DNA of 64,000 nt from Calycina herbarum (taxonomy: Eukaryota > Ascomycota > Leotiomycetes > Helotiales > Pezizellaceae): positions 1 to 64,000 of the forward strand of contig LLEY01000173.1 of NCBI GenBank assembly GCA_001414485.1. Reading direction: 5' to 3'. A program made the position numbers and the translations under genes. Every line of letters starts with the position of its first letter. The first letter of the stretch is position 1. Below, in pieces: positions 32,467 through 42,158 of this stretch. Below the pieces are notes generated by a model. The model did not search any database. It worked only from the letters and a program-made list of their open reading frames with translations, and was not told the DNA's origin.

Positions 32467-33520
32467 AGATTGGATTTAAATCCGACTCTATTGAGACGGG
32501 AAAACTAACTGCATTGGTGTATAAGTATGAATTTGCATATTCAGTAAACCAGGACGGACGCCAGGTACTGGATAGTGGCGTTAAAAGGGGTAGTTACGTG
32601 AGTGTTATATTTCACCGGAGGAAAAATCCGGTGTGGATGGAGGGATGGACGGGCGTTTGGGGCGTTCGATTTGATATCCCAGGTCCCTTCTTTCATTGAG
32701 AGGGGTATGATATGAATGCTCGTGGTGGTTTGATTTGGTTTTGGTTCGAGGTTTTCTTACTGAATAGCATTATGGAATAGAAATTCTTTCTAGTAATCAG
32801 TTTCACAAGTAGCCTCGCGAATTGCGGCAGTAAATACATCTCGTTGTTCCAGCTTTTTAGGGTAATTCAAAGTAATTGTTCCCCACACTTGGAAAAACTC
32901 AAAATATTGACCTAGGTGTTTTAGAACAATGAAGTCCAATCGTTCTAAGGTATTTGGTAATTTATTTCTCACTAATATGTAGTAACAGCAAGTCCAAACG
33001 CTCTGGTTTTATCACTATCTAAGCGAGCGAGTCGTTAGTAGACTTTTTAGCCAGCTGAAATAGAATGAAAAATCTATCTTATAGTTAAGGTGAGATAGAT
33101 ATACTTATACATCTCTATACATCTCTTGAAAATCGGGGAGACGAAGGCGCCGAAATTTTTACAGCCAAAGATAATTTTTGAAAATTCTTCAAATTCGCCT
33201 TTTCAAATTCACTGTTGGGATCTCTTCTATTGGTCCATCGTCTTTCCCGTTCTAGATTTCCCGCTGCCGTTGGAAGGTACACTAATCATCGGGCTTTGAA
33301 TATACATGGATCTTCTTTTGGATCCCGACAAGATGATTCACCACATCTCCGACGACCCGATAAATTCTTCAACAAAAAAACAAGTGATTTAAAACAGTCT
33401 TCGTCCTGAAAGTTGATATTGAAGTTGGTAAAAGTCGCTTCAGGAATCTCTGCGCCTCCTGCGTCACGAACCCCGCCTCTTCACCTTGGCGACTCCAACA
33501 CCTCGAGGGAGATCACCAAC
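32467..33520. other. intergenic region, RAD21 3' end to SNG1-like promoter
   Basis: 1.05 kb. 32790-33160 is AT-rich with no recognisable termini. A minus-strand 60-codon ORF at 32790-32972 has no motif. The last 300 bases become C-rich before the next ATG. Confidence 0.35.
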
Positions 33521-35098
33521 ATGGAGAAACTCCAAAACATCTTCATCCCATCCCGAAAATTATATCCTCGCGCCCATGAAGCGAATCTTCCTATAAATCA
33601 CCCCTCTATCCGTGGTCCGAGGAGGGGCTTCTTCAAAGCGGCGGCGAAAAATTTCATCTTGTTGCAACTTCTTTTCCTGGGGCTTTTTGCGTATATCTTT
33701 GGGGCGCTTTTTCAACAGGGGGATAGGGTGCATTTTTTGAATGTGCTTTTTGTGGATTATGATGGAGGGGCTGTAGGGGAGAGTGTGAGGACGGCTTATG
33801 GTGGGCTGAAGGGGAATGGATTTTTTACTTTGGTTGAGAGACCGAGTAGTGAAGTTGAGGAGAGGAGTTTGAGGAGTTTGGTTTGTGGTGGTGAGTATTG
33901 GGCTACGCTTGGTATTGAGAAGGGGGCGAGTGGGAAGATTGAAGCTGGGTTGAGAGGGACGGGGTATGAGAAGGAGGGTGTGATGAGTTACATCTGGAAC
34001 GAAGCCCTCTACTCCTCAGTTGTTGATTCCGCCATCTCAGCGAACCTCGTTACCCTCTCCTCCGCAGCTCGAGTTGCATATTCAAAGGGGAACTTCACCG
34101 ATATCCCTCTCACGCCAAACTCGATCTCAGTCTTCGCGGATCCATGGCATCTAAAAAGTATCAACATCCAGCCAACTACTCAAGGCTCAAGAGCAATCTA
34201 CAACACTTTGGTCATCATCCTGATTCTCATTCAAGAATTCTTTTATCTTGGAACAATCAATGGTCTCTACGATGCTTTTAAGATCTACTCCCGTCTCAAC
34301 CCCCACCGAATAATCATCTTCCGCTCCCTCCTCTCCCTAGCTTACTGCTTCATCGGCTCCCTCTGCGTCGCCGGTTCAATCTGGGCTTTCAAATCCGGCT
34401 GGCACGTCAACACGGCGCAATTCTTCCTCACCTGGGCCGCTCTCTGGCTCTTCGCACATCTCAATTTCCTCACTTTTGATGTTTTCACGATTTGGCTGCC
34501 TATGCCGTTTGTCCCGATGGCGTTGATTAGTTGGGTTATTTTGAATGTGGCGAGTATACTTTTACCGTTTGAGCTGTCGGCGGGGTTCTATAGGTGGGGG
34601 TATGTTATGCCTGCTCATGAGGTTTATCTGGTGCTTATTGATATCTGGAGCGGGGGTTGTAATCCGACATTAAGATACTCCCTTCCTATCCTCTTTGCGT
34701 ACGAAATCTCAGGTCTCTTTCTCAGCGGCCTGGGTGTTCATCGGAGGTGTCATTACGCGGTGATCAAAGAAGAAGGCGAAAAAGCGGCGTTTCAGGCGAA
34801 GATCGATGCTGCCCTGGAATTTGAGCGAACCAAGGGTACTTCGAGGAGGATGGCTAGTACTGCGACGGGTGGGAGACAGAGTGTGGAGGATAAGATTGAA
34901 CCTAGTGATGAGATTCAAAGGGAGGAAGAGAGGGAGAGGGAAGATGCTGTTGAGGAGGCACTTGAGAGGGAGGAGTTGAGTGGAGTTATTGAGAGGGAGA
35001 CGACGAGGATGAGAAGGGAACAGAGTAAGGGTAGTAGGGCGGTAGATTTCGGCCCTAGTTTTGGATTCCGATTTGGAGCTGGGGAGGAGAGTGAGTGA
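33521..35098 (+). CDS. SNG1-family (DUF3533) multi-pass membrane protein
   Basis: 525 residues, one exon; ATG 33521 chosen because the frame upstream has no ATG. Architecture matches the yeast nitrosoguanidine-resistance protein family: TM1 near residues 38-60 (FILLQLLFLGLFAYIFGALF), a large extracytoplasmic loop with VLFVDYDGGAVGESV, YWATLGI and YNTLVIILILIQEFFYLG, then five or six TMs to about residue 420 (SLAYCFIGSLCVAGSIWAF; WAALWLFAHLNFLTF; RWGYVMPAHEVYLVLIDIWS). The cytoplasmic tail is charged (EEEREREDAVEEALEREE). Family members affect drug resistance and lipid or membrane homeostasis; substrate unknown. Length and topology are complete. Confidence 0.85.
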   Translation: MEKLQNIFIPSRKLYPRAHEANLPINHPSIRGPRRGFFKAAAKNFILLQLLFLGLFAYIFGALFQQGDRVHFLNVLFVDYDGGAVGESVRTAYGGLKGNGFFTLVERPSSEVEERSLRSLVCGGEYWATLGIEKGASGKIEAGLRGTGYEKEGVMSYIWNEALYSSVVDSAISANLVTLSSAARVAYSKGNFTDIPLTPNSISVFADPWHLKSINIQPTTQGSRAIYNTLVIILILIQEFFYLGTINGLYDAFKIYSRLNPHRIIIFRSLLSLAYCFIGSLCVAGSIWAFKSGWHVNTAQFFLTWAALWLFAHLNFLTFDVFTIWLPMPFVPMALISWVILNVASILLPFELSAGFYRWGYVMPAHEVYLVLIDIWSGGCNPTLRYSLPILFAYEISGLFLSGLGVHRRCHYAVIKEEGEKAAFQAKIDAALEFERTKGTSRRMASTATGGRQSVEDKIEPSDEIQREEEREREDAVEEALEREELSGVIERETTRMRREQSKGSRAVDFGPSFGFRFGAGEESE

Positions 35099-35706
35099 GC
35101 GGTTGGTGCCTTTATGTTTCTCTGTTTCTCTGTTTCGAATGAGGATGGGAAAAGTAATGAGATTATTTGTGATTTTACGGTTTTAGTAATTAATATATTC
35201 TTTCCACGAATAAGTGTCCGGGTTTTAGGTGTGGATGCGCTGCTACCCAGGAATCCCATTCAAATTCAAATGGGAGAGTGAGTCTATTTCCCTCGTGGTC
35301 TGGAGCTTTGACACTTGAACTCTCTATGTATTTTTCAAGCTTACCTTATATGGGTTGGGGGTCTATCGCGTGTAACGCGAAAGTTCTAAAAGCAAAGGTC
35401 TTCAAATGATTATGAGTGACCTCGTCACCTCGATGCGATGCTTTGGCCTTGATGGAGTCAAAGTCATCGCAATCGGTAAAGCGTGGTTGGGAGAAAATGA
35501 CCGCTAAGATGAGGACGTTGAGATGATGAAAAATATGAGATGTGAGATTTCATTTTAAGAGGCAGGCATCACTTTCACCTAACCAGAGTTTCTTTTTAAT
35601 CAGCTTCACGGCCCAAGGTTACTTGTGTGATTCTTCCGAAGAATTAAAAACTAGTCAAAGAACTTCCAAGTCCCAAAACAATTACCACACCATCCACATC
35701 ACCCCA
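35099..35706. other. intergenic region between convergent genes
   Basis: This holds the 3' ends of the SNG1-like and monooxygenase genes, with an A/C-rich segment at 35650-35710. No gene or repeat was recognised. Confidence 0.35.
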
Positions 35707-37516
35707 TCACTTCCTCTTCTTCTTCTCAACCCACTCCTCAACCAACCCCCTATAATCCCTAACCCCATACCACTCACCCACCTCCTTCCACCCTCCTTTC
35801 CTCCTCTCCTTAAGTCCCAGCTCTCTCATAAGGGTATCAGTAAACGGTAAAATCTCAAAAGCCATATCCGTACTCCGTCCTCCAATCCCCTGTCCAGCTC
35901 TCAATTTGTAAAACATAGTCCTTCTTATCGCTTCCCATTCCGCTTCTTCCTCAGTGGGTAATGGTAAAGTGAGTTTATCCTCAAGATAAGCGAGGAGCCA
36001 GAGTGCTTGGATTTCATATACCATCAAACCGCGAAGTGAGATGGCGAGACCTGCGTAAGCAAAATTTCGAGATTTGAGGAAGTGAGGTGGGATGGAGGCG
36101 TGGTAGAGTAGGTAGGATTTTGAGTCTTGTTCTGAGGGGTGGGTGAGGTTTGATAGTTGTTCTGCTAGTACTGGATATTTCGTAACGAGTTCTTTCGTCG
36201 CTGCTTTCTTCTTCTCAGGCTGCTCCTCGGGTGTTGTAATTCCTATGTTTTCAGGCGTAAGAGAATCGGGAAGGAATTTTATGTTGGGAGTTAGTTTGTA
36301 GCCAGTAGCTAAGATGAGAATATCAGCTTTCACCTCCTCGCCTATACTCAATAGTACGCTCTCCTCGTGCACTTCCTCGATATCAGCGCGATGAACATTA
36401 ATGAGACCTTTTTGGAAGAGGGCCATGAAATCTGTCTGGTAGTTGAGGATTCCTAGGGATGTGCCGGACCAGAAGATGTTTTCTGGTGGGATGAGCTTTT
36501 TGGTTTCAGGGTGATCGTCGTATTTCCCTTGTGAGAGGAGATCGCTGTGAATGACTTTGAAGAATGAACGGACCAAAAATCGTCCGATACGCGTGTTATG
36601 GAAGAAGCGACGGATTGTAGGATAAGAATCAGTGTCAAAACAAGGGGAGAGGAAGGTGAAGAATCGTGTTGTAGCTAGTTTTTCGACGTGGAGGTGGAAG
36701 GGTGATACATGAGGCCAAGAGAGCCAGGCTGGGCCTTTTCCAGATGCTTTTTGATGTTAGGTTTTTCTCCAATTTCAGAAATTGGGACTTTTGTGCAAGT
36801 AAAATTTGAAAATACCTCTGATAACCCAATCAACATGTCTCCCCTCGCTTGCATTCATATAAACCGCATCAGCAGCACTCTTAGATCCTCCCACCACTAC
36901 AATATTCTTCGCCTTTTCCATATCACCCTTCCTCCAAGACGTCTCTTTAGAATGAAAATGCTGTCCTTTAAACCTCTCCATCCCCTTAAACGTCGGTAAA
37001 TACTCCTGACTAGTACTCCCCGTAGCAAGAACCAATTTCCTCCCCTTGACACTAACTTGTAATGCCTCCTCCCCATCCTTTTCCTCATTCTTCGCATAAG
37101 TCACCACCCACGTCCTGCATTCCACCAATTCACAACTCACAACCTTCGCCCCAAACCTCGTCTTTTCCAAAATTCCAAAATTCTCAGCATAAGCATGGAA
37201 ATACTCATGCAACACCTTCCCCGGAATATGTTCCCCCTCCTTGACGCTGAACCTCTTTTCTTCCATAGGGAAATCGGAGTATTCAAGCATAGGATGGAGA
37301 TTATTCGATATTAAACCGGGGAAAACTCTTTCTTTTGCCCATGTACCGCCTACCGAGTCTTGAGCTTCGAGGACGAGGAGGGGTGACTTGGGTGTGAGTT
37401 GGAGGTGAGTTTTTGCTAGGGGGAGGGCTGCGGGGCCTGTGGGTTGTTAGGGATATTTTGGGAGATAGGGGGGAGAGCTTACCGGCGCCAATGATTATGA
37501 GGTCGAATTCTTCCAT
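35707..37516 (-). CDS. FAD-dependent flavin-containing monooxygenase
   Basis: Spliced model complement(join(35707..36746, 36816..37436, 37483..37516)), 564 residues. Introns are 69 and 46 nt. The FAD site is split by the first intron: IIIGAGPAA (residues 7-15). It is followed by LLVLEAQDSVGGTWAKERVF, the GG-W signature of FMO/BVMO-type enzymes, an ATGSTS motif (about 149-154) and an NADPH site VVVGGSKSA (about 191-199). Such enzymes oxygenate small nucleophilic or carbonyl substrates using NADPH and O2; many act in secondary metabolism. The full Baeyer-Villiger fingerprint was not verified. Complete in length; no targeting signal seen. Confidence 0.85.
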
Positions 37517-38130
37517 GGTTTTTTATTTGCATACGAGTTTGTGGTTAGGTTGAGGAGAGTTGGGGATTGGAAGTTGATCGTGAAGTTGAAATGAGGGGAA
37601 TGAAGCTGAAGATAGATAGCACCGAGCTGGAGGTGGATAAATGCTTCCTCCATGCAAGTTCAGGGGTGTAGCTTATGGTAGCACGTGAAATTTTTAATTG
37701 AGATTGTGAGGTAGTATTGTATCCCATTTACGAGCAATGGAGTAAAAGATAAACTTTAAACTTTACGAGATTGGGCGGGAAGGAGGGAGTTATGTGGGCA
37801 GTAGCTTACGAGGGAAGTTAGTGCTTATGTTCTAGTTCCAGAATAGTTGAGAGGTAGTAACATCAGCAGTCATTACTCCTGGCAATGAAAACATTTCTTC
37901 CCTGCAAGATAAAAAGAAAAACAGAGAGAGAAGTATAAGAAAACAGTTCAATCAAACTACTAAGGATTTGATATTTGGAGAGAATCGGGTTTCTTCATCT
38001 TATACCATATAAAATTAGACAATAAAGACACTTTTTTATATACTTATATAACAAAAAAAAAGGTAATTTGCAGATTCAATCGCTGTTGTCGGGTGAATAG
38101 ATATTATAACTAGTTCTTTCCGCGTGGCTA
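37517..38130. other. intergenic region
   Basis: Promoter side of the monooxygenase and 3' side of the degenerate DUF7580 gene. AT-rich at 38000-38060 with a short poly-A run. No gene is seen. Confidence 0.3.
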
Positions 38131-40042
38131 TCAATCTCCTATCTGAAATCGCTTGATCCTCCTCTCCAGCTCCTCCAGCTCCCATATTACCTCGCGATGG
38201 AATGCAGCTTGTAGAAGCGAATTTTTGAGATCTCGAGAATCCTGACCAAAGTCACAGTAAAGACACCTTCGCACAATTCGCCCGTAAGTTGCCCCAAGAC
38301 TCTTTCCAATGCTCTCGCTAACTCTTTCGGCCGTTCGAAAATCAGTATATATGTCCTCCTTGCTATCCACTAGATCTATGTCCTCGCGAAAGCTTCGGAA
38401 AGGCGCTTGGAAGTGCAACTCAATAAGAACGATCCCGAGACCAAAAAGATATGGATTACCAGCAAAGCCACCATGTGGTACATTGACATTTACCAAGGTG
38501 TTTTGCTCAGGGGTATCGTCCTTAACATGCACATTCAAATGAGGTGCCACCAAAGTAAGAGCTCGTGTGCTAACTTTTCATCCAGTCCAAAAAATACTAC
38601 ATCATCGCTACACTAGGAGCTTTTCAGCAGCGGTGTCGCATGGAATTGGAGAACGGCTGATGCCAAACTGGACTGTCTAGCTAGCCTTGGACTTTCGTAA
38701 GGCAACAGCCGCCCGTTGTAGCTCCGCTTAGACATCAGGCGTGCGAGAGACATCGCTTGTCTGGGAGGGCAGTTTCGGATACTTGGGTTCGAGAGAACAT
38801 GATGCCTGCAAGTCTCGTTTCTTCGAAGATATCCTATGCATTTGTCTGGTCCACAGCTCAACATCATCAAAAGTTTCTGAACTTGCAAGCAGAAGTCTTG
38901 ATTCTGAGAAAAATCTGGCAAAGCTTTCTCCGCCGCCGTCATTATTCTTGGGCACTCGATAAGCGCAATCGCTTTCTCCGGTTCGGGACTTCGGAAACGA
39001 ACAGTTTTGTGGGTTTTTGTCTTCGGCTTCTTCTTTGGTAAAAGTGGAAGAGATTCATTTGCTCTCTTTGAACTTCTTCTGAGTTGCTACAAAGCATCCT
39101 CCACTTCTTCCTTGCTACGCGTGGACTCCTCACGCGATGCTTCGCCAACAATTGATTCTATCAAAATCCAGATAGGCTCAACATCTACTCCTCCTCTAAG
39201 CATCATATCTTGAGTCAGTGCCATTATAAACCTCACAAGAGATAGTTCTTAGCGGGTTGGTGCAATATGCTCAAGCTCCAACTGGATATGAGCCCAGTGC
39301 TCGGGATGCACGCTGCAGGCATTGCCTAGAGCTTCGAATAGCTGGGTCGCAGCTTGTCTTACTCCTTCGTACTGTTGCACTCGATGGCTTGATTTGGTAG
39401 AGGTTATTGCTGTCGCTCGTGGGGTTGTTTCTTGAAGAAGTTTCAGTCTATTAATTTGACTGCACATCCGTAAAAATTCGGTTAATTCGCAACTGACTGT
39501 ATTTAATCTTGCCAATTTAGTTAAGTTTCGATCTAAATGGGATTAGGAAAAGGAGAACTTCAATTTTCGTTTGGTTCGAACGAAAAAGTCCTTTGTTGTC
39601 TCGTTCTAATCACATTTGGTTCAGGTCAGTCTAAGCTTTACACCACACAGATTGGATGCTTGTCTTACCGGCGCAGAGTTTCTAAGAAACTTTTCCATCG
39701 CAGAAAGCCGGCCCTTTATTTATCCATTATAACTATACAGGCAAGACCAGAATCACCTAAGTGTTCTGAGAATATTTTCGTCATCTCCACATCTTGCAAA
39801 AGTGGATGATTGTCCTCGGCTAATAGCTTATTTGCTGTTTCAAAATTGGTGAGAGAGACCAGGAGAATGTGAATTTCGTTGCAGAAAGACGTCTGTTCGA
39901 CATGTAACCGACTTTGGAATTCCTCCACTTCAGTTCCGCAATTGCGGTATCGAGAGTAAACCCTGTCCATGGATTTGTAGTGCTTCGCAAGCTCGATGGC
40001 AATTGGTAGCCCTTCGAGGACTAGTCCAGCTACCTCGGCCAT
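38131..40042 (-). pseudogene. degenerate DUF7580-type gene
   Basis: Read on the minus strand, blocks in several frames together match the fungal DUF7580 layout. The start MAEVAGLVLEGLPIAIELAKHY is at 40042. A cysteine/leucine block (YEGVRQAATQLFEALGNACS) is at 39249-39515, then SSLASAVLQFHATPLL and DDVVFFGLDEK around 38590-38670, and a kinase-like end YLFGLGIVLIELHFQAPFRSF with IVRRCLYCDFG at 38131-38553. Frame changes and in-frame stops separate the blocks; after ATPLLKSS a TAG stands where the family has Trp, a G-to-A type change. Function is unknown even for intact members. The family call is from memory of its conserved end blocks. Confidence 0.6.
39480..39501. repeat. 22-bp match to the terminus of the 840-bp element
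   Basis: Reverse-complemented, these bases are identical to 45889-45910, the TA plus the first 20 bases of the transposable element terminus (cagtcagttgcgaattaacc). Sequence on either side does not match that element, so this is either a lone terminus left by a rearranged insertion or the end of a related family. Confidence 0.6.
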
Positions 40043-40399
40043 TTCCGTATACCTGTTGTGACAAATCGAATATTGAAGTATGGAAAGAATATGATGGTAT
40101 CTTTTCTTGTGAACAGGACGGAGTAATTCTCAAGTTAAAGGAAAGCGTCGAGAAGAAATGAGGCTCGGCAAGTTTTCTCAGGGCGGCTGTGCTGATAAGG
40201 CAGCAGGATGTCACCAAACCATAGGCTGACAGTGATGCAAGCAAAGCCCCAATCTTCATCATCTCGACACTTCTCAACCTTGAATCTCCAACAAAGTACA
40301 TGGATAGACTTGCAATTCTAACATCTTACTCTCTGCACGATAGAGGGGTTGAATCGACAGCTTCTATACAACTCCGAGGTCAATTGAGCAAAACCCACG
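40043..40399. promoter_or_regulatory. former bidirectional promoter of two degenerate genes
   Basis: This separates the divergent starts of the DUF7580-type and C2H2-type pseudogenes. No coding signal is convincing on either strand. Confidence 0.3.
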
Positions 40400-40895
40400 A
40401 TGACAGGAACTTCTTCCGATACGGCAGTCGCCGAGGAATCTCAGCCCTCACCTGCACCTTGGCTCTAATTCTGGATTGATGGAACTTCGGTTGAATCAAA
40501 CCAATCTCAACTGCCAGGGTCAGATTCCATAGCCAGTGGTTTTGCATGGCAGTTGTACGAATGCTGCTGGACATCACTAGAAGCGTGCGTGAAGGCGTCG
40601 AAAGGGTAGCCAATTGCGAGCCAGTCAAATACCAAATTATTGAACGAAGTGCTCATTGATTTGTTTCTCTGGGGTGAAGGTTTCAGCGGTGGCAGGCTTG
40701 ATAAGGTGGTCGTGAGATCTGATTCTTTGAAGACCGCAATTATGGATTTCATGTCCACTATTGTAAAAACAATCTTTGATGGTGAGTACTTCCACAACAG
40801 TTATTCAGAGTTATTATTCCTGGTGCTTGTTCATATACTCAACCTAGAACAAAGTCCTGAGACTCTTATTCTTCTAAACTTTTTGCACAATATAA
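40400..40895 (+). pseudogene. 5' part of degenerate C2H2 zinc-finger gene (acuF-like architecture)
   Basis: ATG 40400 opens a frame interrupted by TAA (at PAPWL-stop) and TAG (at KASKG-stop). The frame then continues through NEVLIDLFLWGEGFSGGRLD and SLKTAIMDFMSTIVKTIFDG to a good GTGAGT donor at about 40781. The pattern, a helical start with a 'LxxWGxxxGxxxxxLD' core, fits the N-terminal domain of fungal acuF-like C2H2 proteins. The intron is entered by a nested transposon at 40896. Remaining pieces lie at 44592-45888 and 46733-47538. The two stops could have been CAA/CAG or TGG codons, consistent with RIP leakage, but this is inferred. Confidence 0.55.
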
Positions 40896-41237
40896 GGGCC
40901 TGTTTGGCTCGCATATATTTTCTAAATATATGCATAGAAATATGACCAGAACTCTTTAGAATCGACCTCGTATAAGTTAGTGCATATCTCTACTTATTTC
41001 TCAATATTTTCGATACTCGTTTAGCTCGTAGGGCATATCTAGGTGCATATATAAGTTTTCAACCTCGTCAGTAGGAGAAAAGATATACATAAACTTTTGA
41101 AGATTTACACCTCTAGAGGTCTAAATCTTTTTTTAGCGATGCATATCCTATTTATATATATACCAAGATATACAAGGTTAAACGAAGGATTCACATCACT
41201 TTTATACCAAACACTGGTGTATATATAGAATTAGTAC

Positions 41238-41268
<31 letters not shown>

Positions 41269-42158
41269 CATGATTTTTGGTGGTGCATATCCTAGACCAG
41301 TGTAAGCAAAGAGTAATCATGAATCTGATTATTAATCTGATTAACGTGATTTGATTAGATTAATTAATCTCTGTTAATCAGATTAAATCAGATTAATCTA
41401 ATTAATCTAGTTAATTAATAATAAAGTAATTACTAGAATCCGGGAATTGCAAATGCAAAAAGGCTAAAGCACAATTCCACCTACTCTTCTGCAGGCTTGC
41501 AAAGAACAAAGAGCCAAGGCTATTAGCCAAGGCAGAGGGAAATCCTCAACTCCTGTTCGGACCTGGTTGTGAGGAGCTTTTTAACAAGGTCTATTCTAAG
41601 ACCAAGTTCTTTACAAAGATCTGTCCCTCGAGATAGTTAAAACTCTCTTTTCCTTTCTTTTTCTACATTTTTATATATATCTCCTTTGTCTTTCCCTGAT
41701 TCTATAAACTAATTAAGGATAAGGGCTGTTCCGAAAGTGGAGCTTCTCTTTAAACTATCTCTTGTAAATTAGCTCACTCGTTTACACCCCCTGTAGCCTA
41801 GGGCACCCCCCTAGCGTCATTTGCCCTCTTTTGGGACTTTTTAGGACCTAGACCACGCGATCTAGACTCCGCCTGACGTTAAATAGAAATAAATAAATAA
41901 ATAAATAATAAAGTAATTATCCTTAAAATCTGGTTTTTTCTCCTCTTCTTTAGTCTCTTCCTCTATATAGAATAGTTAGATTTATTAATTTTCTACTAAC
42001 TTGAAGAAAAAAACTTTTAAGTTAAGTTAGCAGAGAATCTTACTATATAAAAGATATATAACGTGGTTTATCAGGACCTGGCGCATATCAGGACCTGGCG
42101 CACTTTTCCCAGCTTCCCTACTTCATTATTTTAACACGCGTTATCTCAACAACTACTA

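Noticed and set aside
35707..36576. Frame starting at Met 36576 as a separate monooxygenase gene
   Set aside because: It continues, through a 69-nt intron, the FAD-binding exon upstream; together they make one full-length enzyme.
41236..41263. (AT)n run as a replication origin or centromere-like feature
   Set aside because: It lies inside a Harbinger-type MITE and is a short simple repeat; nothing else supports an origin.
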